Below, in pieces: positions 1-11,297 of a stretch of DNA of 64,000 bases; the stretch's first letter is position 1; each line of letters begins with the position of its first letter. The notes under the pieces were generated by a model. That model was not told the origin of the DNA. It worked only from the letters and a program-made list of their open reading frames with translations, and ran no database searches. A program made the position numbers and the translations under genes. This stretch comes from Plasmopara viticola (lineage: Eukaryota; Oomycota; Peronosporomycetes; Peronosporales; Peronosporaceae): positions 248,001 through 312,000 of the forward strand of contig MBPM02000063.1 in NCBI GenBank assembly GCA_001695595.3, read 5' to 3'.

Positions 1-1057
1 GGGACATAAAGTGCGTTCTTGATTTCAATTTCGCGCTCTTCACCGCTGCAAAGAACCACTTTCTCGATAATAGTCCCGACACCGTTGTTGCCATCTGCGA
101 CTAACACATCGCCTTCATTGCGCTCGTCCAAAACTTCAAACTTGGACTTGTCATGACAAGTGTGATGCGTCGCCCCACTGTCAATCGCCCACATGCCACA
201 CATGTTCTTAGTCGTCGAAACTCCACATTCCAACGAAAAAGCAAACGCCACTCGATCATATTCGCCGTTATAGCCTTGCCACTGAGCTTGATTTGCTCTG
301 CATCCACGGGCATTACCGCCGCGTCGAGCTCCACGATTTTCTTCCTTCTGCTTGGTCTAGCACCGCTCTACCGTGTGCCCCAATTTTCCGCAGAATATAC
401 ACTGACGAAACTCACGCTCGGTACTGAAGTCCTTAATTGCTTCCTCAATTTTCACCGGCGTCATCTGGCTCCCTTGTCTCTTGATATGCTCATTCGTAAG
501 CACTTTCACGACCGCAATTCCCCACTGCTCATCTTTAAGTTGAGAACGACGTTCTCGTAGCTCTTAGGTAGGCTGTGCAACAAGCAAATCGCCAAGTCCT
601 CGTCCTCCATCTTAGCGCCGATGCTTCTGAACTTTTCGCTGATGTTGAGGACTTCATTGCAATGATCCATCACATTGCCGCCTTCCGCCATCTCCATGCT
701 AAACAGCTGTCGTTTCAGAAAAATTCGCCCCATTTACTGCGATCCGCCGTAAAGAGTTTTCAATCGTGCCCATGCGACCCATGCTTCTTCGCAGTCATCC
801 ACTACGTGATGATAATCCTCACTCATGTGAAGCAACATTAAACCGAACGCGATGTTGCTCAGCTTAACGAACTCTTCCTATGCGCAAGAGTCAGCGAAGG
901 TGGGGGTGGTTTCCCGGTTGATTACGTGCCACGTCGACTTGGTCAGAAAAATGCCACGCATGTAGCGGCTCCATGTCGCGTAAATGTCCCCATCGAACTT
1001 GTCAATTGAGATCTTGGTAGCGGTATCTTGGACAGAGAACATCGTGCTTGGGCTTAT
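1..1057 (-). pseudogene. A1 element: Gag and start of protease, family A Copia
   Basis: This is the 5' part of a Copia gag-pol frame read on the minus strand and running off the left edge. It would encode the capsid-like Gag that packages element RNA, then the aspartic protease. Reading from 1042 downward: the family A Gag motif [10 protein letters not shown], a CCHC zinc knuckle (CIFCGKLGHTVERC, about 361-405) and the protease active site DSGATHH near 180. The PBS-overlapping start codon has become ATA, so the first Met is downstream at 1042. It is broken by a TAG at about 878, a TAA replacing Lys at about 734, and an approximately 8-nt deletion near 510 that shifts the frame. Its LTR lies immediately above. 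Certain as a Copia gag relic; not functional. Confidence 0.9.
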
Positions 1058-1061
1058 AACC

Positions 1062-1363
1062 TGATGAATTCGGTTGAGCACTAGACGAGAAAGGGAAGGC
1101 TTTGTAGTTGCGAAGGAAGTCTACACTTGTGGAGTGGAGACGACTGTGCAGGAGAAGGAATATTTAAAAGTGAAATTATTTGTGGGTTTTGCTCAAGCTA
1201 TCTTATTTATATGTAGTCCACAAAACAAATCATGTAAAGGTCGTCCGATTATCATATGCGTCTAATCATCGGTAAAAACGCCGTAATTACGCGCGATCGA
1301 CTTGGACTGGTTTACGGTTAGCTTATTGGTACTTGAACAGACTTGAACCGTTAGCCCACAACA
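1062..1363 (-). repeat. 5' LTR of A1
   Basis: In minus orientation it begins TGTTGTGGGCTAACGG and ends ATTCATCA directly before a GGTTATAAGCCC primer site (1050-1061). It abuts a family B LTR at TACAC (1364-1368), the probable target site. The partner LTR lies outside the window, so the duplication cannot be confirmed. Confidence 0.75.
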
Positions 1364-1438
1364 TACACTAAGGACCTTATAAATATATAATTTGCATTTT
1401 GCCAACTAGTGCTCACTTCGACCTTACTAACAACATTA
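1364..1438 (+). repeat. 3' portion of a family B LTR
   Basis: Plus-strand stretch with the family B LTR signature CCTTATAAATATA, then GCATTTTGCCAACTAGTGCTCAC, ending ACAACATTA. Its left part was displaced by A1 and lies outside the window. It abuts A2 coding sequence at GAAGC (1439-1443). Its orientation is opposite to the B LTR at 12647-12945, which makes it the left partner of the proposed inversion. Confidence 0.75.
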
Positions 1439-2100
1439 GAAGCTCTCATGCATCTGACGACAGCTACGCGGCCGAATATTGCGTTTGCAGTTGGCCATGT
1501 ATCACGATTTATAAAGAAACACAGATTGAGCATTAGACTGCAGCCAAGCGTATATTTCGCTATTTGCAAGGTACAAAATTTCATGGTATTTGCTTTCAGC
1601 CTGTTAACAAAGTCGATTTATGTGGATACTCCGACGCAGATTGGGCAATTGATCACACCGACCGCAAGTCAACCTCTGGTTTCGCTTTCATACTGATGAG
1701 TGCTCCGGTAAGCTGGGGAAGTAAAAAGCAGTCAAGAGTTTCATTGTCACCCAACGAAGCGGAGTACATTGACCTAAGCTTAGCGGTCCAAGAAGGTAAA
1801 TGGGTTTATCGCTTACTGTGCGAGATTCTGTATGCGGCAGGTGAGCCTGGACCAGAGCTCAAGATTTTTGATGACAACCAGTCTTGCCCTAAGATGACCA
1901 AGGATCCTGTCAATCACGGCCGAGTCAAACATATCAACATCAAGTACCACCACATCCGCGACGAAGACAAGCGTGGCGAAATTCATCTTGAGTATTGCGA
2001 GACCGAAAACATGCTGGCGGACATTATGACAAAAGGCTTACCAGGACCGCGCCACAAGTATATGACAGCGGCCCTTGGCATACAAATCGGGTCGCATTGA
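1439..2100 (+). pseudogene. A2 element 3' end: RT connection and RNase H
   Basis: C-terminal end of a family A Pol polyprotein, plus strand. It opens exactly where the RT/RH linker reads EALMHLTTATRP and continues through the RNase H motifs YSDADW, STSGF and SPNEAEY to the family A terminus MLADIMTKGLPGPRH and a TGA at 2098. RNase H degrades the RNA of the RNA:DNA hybrid during reverse transcription. There is a frameshift near 1564. The missing N-terminal side is the minus-strand A2 segment at 25983-28292, which stops at the same codon position. The two pieces flank B LTRs and share the site GGAGC/GAAGC. Identification as RNase H is certain; the pairing with the distant half is inference from the target sites. 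Confidence 0.88.
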
Positions 2101-2107
2101 GGGGGCG
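2101..2107 (+). other. Polypurine tract of A2
   Basis: GGGGGCG lies between the pol stop codon and the LTR start TGTTGAGGG. It is the plus-strand priming site of reverse transcription. The same arrangement occurs before the A4 LTR (37063-37069) and the A7 LTR (57842-57850). Confidence 0.7.
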
Positions 2108-2319
2108 TGTTGAGGGTTATGGTTTCAGGTAACGTTTTTACAGTTTAAAGTAATAACGTTATGTAGATTTAGTGGTTACGAGAAGTAGATGTGTAAGCCC
2201 CAATAAATCAATCACTTCCAGAATTACTTCCTCTGAGTCAAGTGTCTTCGCTTCAACGCAAACGACTCTTCACTTTGCTTCTTCAGCCTTCCTTATTTTC
2301 CGGCCTCAGAAACTCAACA
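2108..2319 (+). repeat. 3' LTR of A2
   Basis: 212 bp with perfect terminal inverted repeats TGTTGAG...CTCAACA and an AATAAA poly(A)-like signal at 2202. Same LTR subtype as the A2 5' LTR at 38445-38706 and its mirror copy at 44086-44301 (shared GGGTTATGG, TTCAGGTAACG, AATAAATCAATCACTTCC). The flank 2320-2324 is ATCAT. Confidence 0.88.
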
Positions 2320-2324
2320 ATCAT
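2320..2324 (+). other. Target-site duplication of A2 (3' side)
   Basis: ATCAT follows the A2 3' LTR. The 5' LTR of A2 (ending 38706) is followed by ATGAT (38707-38711), the reverse complement, and the mirror copy has ATCAT at 44081-44085. The codons also join across the gap. Since these ends lie 36 kb apart in opposite orientation, the segment between them has been rearranged. Confidence 0.8.
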
Positions 2325-4250
2325 GATCAACGGCTCGTGTCGGACATCGGTTGCGAAGAAACGCAGCGGTTGAAACAGCTTCACCGCAATACGCTCTTGG
2401 CAGACCAGCGTGCTTCAGTATGCACCGTCCACATTCAACAAGTGTACTATTCATGCGTTCTGCGACTCCATTTAGTTGTGGCGTGTATGGTGGCGTGAAC
2501 GTTTGTATAATGCCGCGCTCTGCACAAAACTTTGCCATTGCTCCAGAATTGTACTCGCCACCATTATCACAACAAAGTGATTCAACGCGCATGTCGGTAT
2601 GGTTTTCGGCCATCGAAACGAAAGCAATAAACTTGCCGGTCACTTCGGACTTGTTTCGTAACAAGTACACAGCACAGTAATGCGACTTCTCGTCGATAAA
2701 AAGCAAAATAGCGCTTGCCACTGAATGTCGCCGTTTGCATGGGTCCACACACATCGCTGTGAATGACTTCAAGAAGCTTACCCGCGTCTGTTTGCCAAGG
2801 GCGCAACCTTTGCACAGCTCCCACTTGTTGGCAGACTTCAGGTCAATACCTGCTCCACAGCCATATGAAATAATTGTGTAAAGACCACTGTGACCAATGT
2901 GACCTAGTCGAAGGTGCCAGAGGTACGACGTGGTGTCCCCATGGCATCCCAACGAGCTAGTCAAATTGGCCTCGTTCACAATAATTGGCTTCAAACAGAG
3001 CTTGAACAGCCCCTTGCCTTCACGAGCGACCAACTTTTAGCGAAGACCTTTCGCTTCAGCAAAGCAGCCGTCGTGCTCAAACGTAACCAGACCAACATCA
3101 TTTGTAAAGCGTTCAACGGAGAATAAATTGCGCGAAAGTTTCGAAATGTGGCACACCGAAGTGAGAACACCTTTTTTCATTCCGCGAGGCGTAAACATCG
3201 ACATGACAATGTTACCCGTTCCCACAGTTTGAATCACGCCATCATCCGCGAGATGCACATCCACTGGGTCAAATCTCTTGAAGTTTTTCATGTACTCTTT
3301 TGAGTAGGTCATGTGTTGAGTGGCCCCTGAGTCAACCAGCCACACACAGCTCGACTCGGTGGAATAGGCAGCTTCACCAACCAAGAAAAGATAGTCGCCA
3401 GAGTCATCATCATTGGTCTGCGCGACATTAGCACGCTGCGGTCGCCATCGCCCCGCATTGTCACGAGTTCGAGCCGGGCACTTGGCAATCCAATGACCAT
3501 GCTCTCCACAATAGTGACAAGTACTGCTAGCCTATACTGACGTCTGTCAGCCTTTGCGTCGTCCATTGTCTGTTATCGCAAATGCTTGACCTTGGTCGTG
3601 CGCGGCTCCATCGACGCCGCCACCTTGCTCCTTGCGCCTTAAGTCTTCGTGTGGCAGCCGAGACGTGACGAGTTCCCACGATAAAGAGTCGGCTCTTGAC
3701 TCGAGTGCCGTGATGAGAAACACGTACGACTCGCTAAGACTTGCCAAAAGCGTAATCACCAGGTCGTCCTCGCTAACCGGAGCACCCACAGCGTCGAGCT
3801 GCTCCGCCAGCGTCTCAATCTTGTTAATGTGCGCGAGCACATCTTCCCCTTCATCCACCTTATCCGTGAAGAAGTGACGACGAAGAAAGAGCTTACTCGC
3901 AAGGAACTTCTTCTCGAAGTGTCCCCAAGCCGCGACCATGCATCGTGAGCCCCACTCGCCGAACGAACCAACAACAGCTGGGAGTCCTCCATCGCAAGAC
4001 AGATGGTCGCGAGCGCCTTCCTCGACTTGCGCTTGAACGTGTTCTGGTCCAGCGCAGATGTCAGGTGTTCCAGCTTGATCTCCCCGCTCACCACTTCCCA
4101 CAAGTCACGGTCCTCCAGCACCATCTGCATCTTAAAGTTCCACGTGTGAAAGTTCCTTCAGTCAAAATTGTTGATGCGGTCGGTGGTGGAGGCGTCCATG
4201 GCAAAGGCAAAGTCATGGTTGGAGTTTGGAAAGCCGGAGCTTGAGCTCAT
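2320..4250 (-). pseudogene. B1 element 5' half: Gag, protease, N-terminal integrase
   Basis: Family B Copia gag-pro-IN, minus strand, starting at the ATG inside the primer site (4250). In order: Gag core (MQMVLEDRDLWEV, about 4130), CCHC-knuckle region (about 3480-3530), protease DSGATQHM (about 3320), the pre-integrase domain (LRLGHIGHSG) and integrase with DNGGEY (about 2560) and NGVAERM (about 2455). Frame breaks: a stop early in Gag, a shift near 3900, another at the knuckle, and a compensating pair of shifts across the first integrase Asp (HSDVCGP is in another frame, about 2745). It ends abruptly at the A2 LTR. The remaining integrase lies at 38712 and continues the same codons (RAVDHD, then ALPF). 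Confidence 0.88.
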
Positions 4251-4254
4251 AACC

Positions 4255-4553
4255 TGGAGAAGGCCAAGTGTGCACTAGTTGGCATAATGCAAAGTGAATA
4301 TATCTAAAAGGTCCTTAGTTCGCAACTACATGCTACCTCTAAGCCAATGATTTATCTAAGCCAATCAGAGAGACTTACAATCCTGACGCAATCATCTTCC
4401 CATCCGGGCGCAATCATCTTCCCATCCTGAAACCGATCTTTTGCCCATCTTGAACCCGCTCCTTCAAGCAGTCATCAACTGAATGCAGATACCGGTACTT
4501 ACCGATATGCAGTCGCTGGTCGAGGCGTTTCTTCGCCACCATCTTCGACAACT
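4255..4553 (-). repeat. Single family B LTR shared by B2 and B1
   Basis: One 299-bp LTR serves as 3' LTR of B2 (upstream at higher coordinates, RNase H ending about 4560) and 5' LTR of B1 (primer site 4243-4254). There is no second LTR or target duplication between them. This LTR-internal-LTR-internal layout is expected from LTR-LTR recombination or integration of a tandem template. The B2 frame runs into it and stops near 4502. Confidence 0.8.
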
Positions 4554-6369
4554 TTCCCACTCGACTCGACAGCCTTTTGTGCTTGAATGCCGAGAATGCT
4601 CTGAAGTTTGCAGAATTGCGTAGCTGGAACAGGCTTCGTCATGATGTCGGCCAGCATATCTTGAGTTGGACAGTACTCGAGCACCACTTGATTGACTTCA
4701 GCCTTTTCGCGCACAAAGTGGTATCGAATGTCGAGGTGCTTAGTGCGCTTGTGAAACGCCGGGTTCTTGGCCAGCGCGATCGAGCCTTGTTGTCTTCATA
4801 AATCTTGATCGCAGCATCGCTCCTTTTTTTCGCCGAGTTCGCACAGAAAGTATTAAGCCACACTGCTTCTTGTGTAGCCTCTGAAAGCGCCATGTATTCG
4901 GCTTCCGTCGATGAAAGTGCCACTGTCCGCTGTTTCTTGCTTTGTCAGCTTACACATTCGCGGATAGGCTTAAACAAATATCCGCTTGTGCTTCTGCGAG
5001 ACTCAATGTCTCCAGCCCAATCTGCATCTGAATGGCCCATTAGCTAAGCGGTGCCGTTTCGCGTACATTCGAGTCCATTCTTCATGTTTGCAGCCGCCCT
5101 CGCACATGTTCGTCTCCAACTTTAGTCCGGGGTTTTGTGGCGTCCTCACTGGCTTGCTTTCGTGCATGCCAAACTTGATCAATATTGACTTCAGGAAATT
5201 TGTTTGCCGCACCGTCACTTGGCCAGCTTTGTGGTCGCCCTTGATCTTAACACCGACAAAATACTTGAGTTCACCAAGATCTATCATCTCGAACCGATCG
5301 CTTGGCATACGCTTAGTCGACTCGAGTAGCTTTTCGTTGCCACTTGCGATGATAAGCTCATTAACGTAAAGAACTACAAAAGCCATGTCCAGTTACCACT
5401 CCGCTTGCCGTACACACAATGGTCTGAGTCGCATTTGCTAAAACCAATATTGAGCATGGAATCTGATTTCACATGCGAAGTGACTGTTTTCAGCCGTACG
5501 ACGATCGCTTTAGCTTGCATACATAGTCAGGGTAAGCTGTGTCAGCGTATCCATCCGGCTGTGCCATTAAGATGTCTTCATCCAGCATACCATCCAAAAA
5601 CGCTGTCTTTACATTCATTTGGCGAAGCGAAAGATTGTACCTGGCTGCCAAACTCAGCACGATCCGAATCGAGGTGAACTTGGCCACAGGTGCGAAAGTT
5701 TTCTCATAGTCGATGCCAAACTTCTGCGAAAAACCCTTTGCAACCAGTCGAGCCTTGTATCGCTCAACTCGACCATACTAGTTTTTTTACACAAAACACT
5801 CATCTGCAGCCGATCGCTTTGTGTGCTTTTGGCAGTTGCACAATATTCCAGGTGTCATTCTTCGACAGCGAGTCGAGCTCTGAGTCGCATGCTTCTTTCA
5901 ATTTGCTTGCGTACTTGGATTACATAGCCGACTTAAACGTAGTTGGTATATCTCCCCCTGAATTCATGACGTATGCAGCTTTGAAGCTTGAGCCATCTGG
6001 AGCTGCTGCTGACATCTCATCAAGGCCTTGGTTTCTGCTATATCGAGTAGAACGCGTGCTGTGCTGTGCGAACCGCTTAGCACTTCTGGTCTCAGTGGCC
6101 TTCTCCAACACATCCGTTCGCTGGTGTCTCTTGTTACCATTTTCATCGTTCTCTTCCATTAAAACATCATCTTTATGGTTTTGATCCTCATGCTGCGAGT
6201 CCTCATCCGTTGTATCTTCGTCATGTATGTAAACTTCTTCTTAACCATAATTGCGCTTTCCAATGTCGAAAACGTCCTCCATAAATTGCGCATCCCGTCT
6301 TACCAGCACACGACCACTCTTGAGTTCCTCGAACCGATATGCTTTTTCATGATCCGAATATCCGATAAA
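4499..6369 (-). pseudogene. B2 element: hinge, RT and RNase H
   Basis: C-terminal half of a family B Pol. RT residues appear at about 5490-5690 (QMNVKTAFLDG) and 5003-5386. The catalytic box reads YVNE instead of YVDD, so both metal-binding Asp are lost. About 190 bp of the RT/RH junction is missing near 5085: sequence jumps from CKHEE to the RNase H start. RNase H follows with STEAEYMAL (about 4900) and YEDN, and ends MLADIMTKPVPATQFCKL. The last residues (PRPATAYR) are coded inside the LTR. The N-terminal hinge (5730-6370) is heavily shifted. Clearly dead. Confidence 0.85.
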
Positions 6370-7639
6370 TCGACATCAAACCGATCGGGCATCAAACACT
6401 GCGCTCTTCTCCTTAGGCACCGTCACATACGCATAGCAGCCAAAGACTTTCAGGTTTGCAAGCAATGGCTTCTTTCCCGTCCAAGCTTTATATGGCGAAA
6501 TGTCTAGACTGAGAGTACGCGTTGGATACCGATTTCGAAGAGACATAGCCGTCATGACTGCTTCACCCCAGTACACTTTCGTCAATATAGCGTGCTCCAT
6601 CGTGCAGCGTGTACATTCCACGAATGTTCTGTTCATTCGCTCTGCAACTCCGTTTAGCTGAGGAGTTTAGGGCGCCGTAAATTTCTGCACGATTCCATGA
6701 TTGCTGCAAAACTTGGCCAATTCGCTCGAAGTGTACTCTCCGCCATTATCACTGCGAAGCGTTCTTTACTCGCTTTCAGTTTGGTTTTCAGCTAGAACGA
6801 CAAAGTTTACGAATTTCGCGGCTACTTCCGACTTGTTCGCAGCAAGTACACCATGCAGAAGTGTGACTTGTCATCAATAAATGTGACAAAGTAACGCTTT
6901 CCACCAAAAGTCGGCGTCTGCATCGGCCCACACACATCGCTGTGAATTACCTCAAGCATTTGCCTTAAACGCCTTGGTGACAAATTTGAGAAACTCACTC
7001 TCGTTTGCTTACCGAGGGAGCACCCGTCACACTTCTCCCACTGCTTGACTGAACCCATGTCAAGTCCATAGCCAATTTTTTTCTTTATCATAGTGTCGAA
7101 ACCACCATAGCTAATATGACCAAATCGAAGGTGTTAGACGTACGAATTGGCGTCCCCATGGCATCCCGACGAAATTAGCACATTAGCCTCATCCGGATGA
7201 AGCGGCGTCATGCAGAGCTTAAACAAGCCTTTGCCTTCGCGAGCACCAAGCTTCCACTTGAGACCCTTTGTCATGACAAAGCAACCTTCATGTTCAAACG
7301 TCACGGCGCCAACATCCTTCGTGAATCGGCCGACTGAATATAGAGATCGAGAAAGCTTTGGGATATACCACACACCAGTAAGCAATCCCTTCTTTATACC
7401 ATGTGGAGTGTGCATCAACATCACGATGTCGCCCGATCCAATCGCTTGCACCACTCCATCGTCTGCAAGGTGCACATCCCTCGGCGTAATTGTTTTGAAA
7501 TTTTGCATAAATTTTCTTGAATCTTGTCATGTGATGCGTCGCTCCAGAGTCAACCATCCACACTTCACTCGATTTGGGGATGCTGTCTCCAACCAAAAAA
7601 AAAAAATCGCCATTGGCATCATCGACTTGCGCGGTACGC
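6370..7639 (-). pseudogene. B2 element: protease, pre-integrase domain and integrase
   Basis: Minus strand. Protease DSGATHHM is near 7545 and the flap region LADDGVVQAIGSGD near 7450. The pre-integrase domain with a zinc-site-like CDGCSLGKQTR is near 7030, and integrase has its first Asp in HSDVCGPMQTP (about 6930). The second Asp/Glu part (about 6640-6830) is scrambled by several shifts and stops, then the conserved MNRTFVEC and KKPLLANLKVFGCYA block resumes at 6376-6636. The integrase would insert the element cDNA into the host genome; this copy cannot. Confidence 0.85.
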
Positions 7640-8450
7640 GTTCGTTGCGACCTCTATCGCTCAATATTTCGCGAATTTGAACAGGACACTTGGCAATCTA
7701 ATGTCCTTGTTCCCCACAGTAGTGGCACGAGCTGACCTTTTGTACTTGTCTCCCACCCTTACGCTTGCTGTAGTCATTTGCCAAAAATGCTTGTTCTTGA
7801 CCATGCGCAGCTCCATCGGCGCAATACCTTGTTCCTTTCGCTTCATGCAATAGTAGAGAATTCACGAGTTTCCACGACAGCGAGTCTGATCTTGACTCCA
7901 AAGCTGTTATGAGAAATGCAAATGACTCACTTAGAATCCCAGTAAGCGTGACCACCAAGTCATCCTCTGTTACCGGCGCCCACTGCGTCGAGCTGTTCCG
8001 CCAGAGTCTTTATCTTGTTGATAGCGCGAGCACATCATCACCTTCGTCCATCTTGGCCGCGAAGAAACGACGACGAAGAAAGAGTTTGTTCGCTAGGCTC
8101 TTCTTCTCGAAGTGGCCTTCGAGCCTTGACCATGCATCATGCGCTCCATTTGCCGAGCGCACAAGAGGCAGCTGCGAATCTCCCATTGCAAGACAAATGT
8201 TTGCAAGCGCCTTTCTTGACTTGCGCTCAAACGTCAACTGGTCCAAGGCTGTAGTCAAGTCCGCCATCTTGACCTCTCCACTCGCTACCTCCCAAAGGTT
8301 CCGCTCCTCAAGCACCATCTACATCTTAAACTTTCATGTGTGGAAGTTTGTTCCATCGAACTTGTAGATGCGTGAGTTAGTGGCGGCGGCGATGTCCATA
8401 GCGAGAGCGTAGTCGGTTTCGGGGGCAAAGTTGGCGGAGCTTGGGCTCAT
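7640..8450 (-). pseudogene. B2 element: Gag
   Basis: Starts MSPSSANFAP at the ATG in the primer site (8450). The Gag core NLWEVASGEVK (about 8300) through SRLEGHFEKKSLANKLFLRRRFF is readable to about 8010, then a frameshift near 8030 moves the rest (PVTEDDLVVTL) to another frame. The CCHC knuckle begins CHYCGEQGH (about 7700-7730) and is followed by a stop. A TGA replaces Trp in HTWKFKM. Nucleocapsid-like RNA packaging protein of family B; inactive. Confidence 0.85.
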
Positions 8451-8454
8451 AACC
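8443..8454 (-). other. Primer-binding site of B2
   Basis: Minus strand GGTTATGAGCCC directly after the LTR end TTACAACA. It is complementary to the anticodon stem-loop of eukaryotic initiator tRNA-Met (GGGCTCATAACC), as in Drosophila copia half-tRNA priming. The internal ATG is also the Gag start. Confidence 0.7.
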
Positions 8455-8733
8455 TGTTGTAAGAAGCACTTATGCTGTAGATGGCAAAATGCAAAGTGAA
8501 TATATTTATCAGGTCCTTAGTTCGCAACTACATGCTACGTCTGAGCCAATGATTTATCTAAACCAGTCAGAACGACTTACCATCCGGGCGCAGTCATCTT
8601 CTCATCCCAAATACGATCTTTTGCCCATCTTGAACCCGCTCCTTCAAGCAGTCATCAACCGATTGCAGATACCAGCACTTACCGATATATAGTTGCTGAT
8701 TGAGGCGTTACTTTCATTGCATCTTCGACAACA
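8455..8733 (-). repeat. 5' LTR of B2
   Basis: 279 bp, TGTTGTCGAAG...TTACAACA in minus orientation, with the conserved TTATAAA-like promoter block read on the minus strand at about 8500-8510. It interrupts the RNase H of B3 at the GGAGAC codons of DWAGD. Confidence 0.85.
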
Positions 8734-10260
8734 GTCTCCAGCCTAGTCTGCATCCGAATACCCAAGTAGCTTAGCCGGACCGCAACTTGGGGTACTGGAG
8801 TCCATGCGTTTCCGTTGCTTTTAAATATTTCAGCACGCGCTTGAGAGCTTGCCAATGCGTCGGACACGGATCAGCAGCAAACTGGCTTAAAATTACCACA
8901 GCCGCAGCAAGGTCTGGTCGCGTCGCAATCATTAGGTACATTATGCCACCAACACAACTTCGATAAGGCACATTTTTCATCGTATCTCCATGCTTGCAAC
9001 CACCTTCACACATGTTCTTTGTCAGCTTGAGTCCTGCTTCTTGAGGCGTCTTGACAGGCTTGCTATCTTACATGCCAAACTTGCTCAGTATTGACTTGAG
9101 AAACCTGGTTTGCCGCATCGTAACTCGACCGAATACTTGGTCCTGACCGATTTCCATACCGAGAAAATATTTGAGCTTGCCAAGATCCGTCATCTCAAAC
9201 CGGTCGCTTAGCGCACGCTTGGTGGAGACTAGGAGCATGTTGTTGCTACTTGCTACAATGAGATCATCCACTTATAGCACAACAATCACCATGTTGTCGT
9301 CAACTTGCTTGATATACACACAGTGATTGGACTCTCACTTGCTGAAACTCATCTTGATCATAAAGTCGTCGATGATTTGGTTCCACATGCGCGGTGATTA
9401 CTTAAGACCGTACAACGACCGCTTCAGCTTACACACATGACCATGTTTGTCTTCACTGAAATATCCTTCAGGCTGCTGCATATAAACTTCTTCATCCAGA
9501 ACTCCGTTCAAGAAAGCAGTCTTCACGTCCATCTGATGCAGCGTCATACCGTACTTGGCAGCCATGCTCAACGCGATGCGAATTGAAGTAAACTTCGCCA
9601 CCGGCGCAAATGTCTCCTCATAATCGACTCCAGACTTCTGTGAAAATCCCTTGGCAACATGTCGCGCCTTGAACCGCTCGATAATTCCATCTTGGTTTTC
9701 CTTGACTCGAAACACTCATCTGCAGCCGATTGCTTTGCGTCCCTTAGGCAGAGGAACAACATCCCAAGTCTTGTTCTTGTGGAGTGACTCTAGCACTGAA
9801 TTGCATGCAGCTTTCCATTGACCCGCGACGCTGGATTCCATCGCCGACTTATCGTTGTCGGCATTTCTTTCACTGATTACACGACGTGGGCGGCTTTGTA
9901 GCCCTCTTCGCGAAGTGTGACAAGAGCCGACATTTCTTCGAACGTCGAGCGGTGGTTTTTAAGTACATGACGCTTGGGCTGCGGAACCTCAGTCGCCTTT
10001 TTCAATGATTGAGTACGAGTGTGCCGCTTGCTTTCCCAATTCACAGTCCGTACTTGCGTCGTGTATTTCAGTCTGCCCTGCCCTGCCTCAGTCTCTTTCT
10101 CGTCATCCGTCGAAATTCCTTCGTCCTCATCATGAATCTCGACAATAGTGCTTTATTTATCGCAAGTCGTTCTCTCACTGTCAAAAGTATGTTCCTTGAA
10201 CTGAGCATCGCGACTCATGACGATCCGACCAGTCGACAATTCTTCGAAACGATACGTCTT
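8734..10260 (-). pseudogene. B3 element: hinge, RT and truncated RNase H
   Basis: Family B Pol C-terminal half. The RT N-terminal block RFKARHVAKGFSQKSGVDYEETFAPVAKF runs to QMDVKTAFLNG (9398-9715). The catalytic box is stop-VDD: the Tyr codon of YVDD is TAA (about 9270). The RT C-terminal part (9068-9271) and connection domain with MCEGGCKH and [10 protein letters not shown] (8771-9013) follow. RNase H is cut off after YSDAD.AGD by the B2 5' LTR. Breaks at about 9000 and 9390 shift the frame. The hinge region 9760-10260 carries only scattered homology. The rest of RNase H is not found in the window. Confidence 0.84.
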
Positions 10261-11297
10261 TTAATGCTCTAAATAGCCCAAAAATCGACACAATATGGCT
10301 TTCGCATCAAGTTTCGAGCACTTTTTCGGAACATGCACGAACGCGTGACAGCCAAATACTATCAAGTTAGCTAACAGCGGTTTCTTGGCTGCCCAAAGCT
10401 CGAAGGGTGACCTCTGATGCTCGATAGCACGCGATGGACACCGATTTCTAAGAAACATTGCCGTCATAACTGCTTCTCCCCAGTAGTGTTTAAAGAGTCC
10501 CGCGTGCTTCAACATGCACCGTGCGCATTCCACAAGCGTCCGATTAATACGCTCCGCAACTCCGTTTAGCTGTGGTGTGTACGGCGGCGTATACTTGAGC
10601 ACAATTCCATTTTCCGAACATAACTTGGCCATTTTCGCATACACGCCACCTTTGTCACTGCGAAGAGATTTTACGCGTTTGCCGGTCTGCTATTCTGCAA
10701 ATGCCACAAAATTCGCGAACTTGTCCACGACTTCTGACTTGCTCTTGATCAGGTAGACGACGCAATATCTGGACTTGTCGTCGATGAAAGTCACGAAGTA
10801 GCGCTTGCCACTAAACGTTGAGGTCTGCATGGTGCCGGACACATCGTTGTGTGTACCTTCTAAGAACTCATTCGATCCGTCAACACCGGTTGAAACCGTA
10901 CACAATTCTGCTTACCTAGTGCACAGCCATCACAAATCTCTCACTTGTTCACAGATGACATGTCGATACCAATGGCACGATTCTTCCTCACGATTGCGTT
11001 CAGCCCGTCATGACCAATACGACCAAGTCGAAGATGCCACAAGTAGGAGGCGTCCTCGTTACTTGTCAAAGACTTGACCGGATTTGCTTCTTCCCGAGCA
11101 ACTGGAGACATGTGCAGCCGAAACAGTCCTTTTCCTTCGCGTGCACCAAATTTCTACTTGACACCTTTTGTTTCGGCAAAGCATCCTTCCTTTTCGAAAA
11201 CAACAGGCCCAACGTCCTTAGTGAAGCTACCAACTAGAAACAAATTTCTCGACGACTTGGGAATGTACCACACATTTGTCAACACACCCTTCTTTAT
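10261..11297 (-). pseudogene. B3 element: pre-integrase domain and integrase
   Basis: Reads LRLGRIGHDGLNAIVRK (about 11020), CDGCALGKQN (about 10920), then integrase with HNDVSGTM (first Asp kept, flanking residues changed, about 10840), RSDKGG (about 10660) and NGVAERINRTLVECARC (about 10540). The well-kept block from 10644 to 10261 ends KKPLLANLIVFGCHAFVHVPKK. In-frame stops occur near 10690 and at the pre-integrase Trp (NKW to NK-stop). Function would be cDNA integration. Confidence 0.84.

Noticed and set aside
2101..2320. An extra envelope-like gene between RNase H and the 3' LTR
   Set aside because: RNase H stops directly at, or inside, the tract/LTR in every element. There is no room for another gene.
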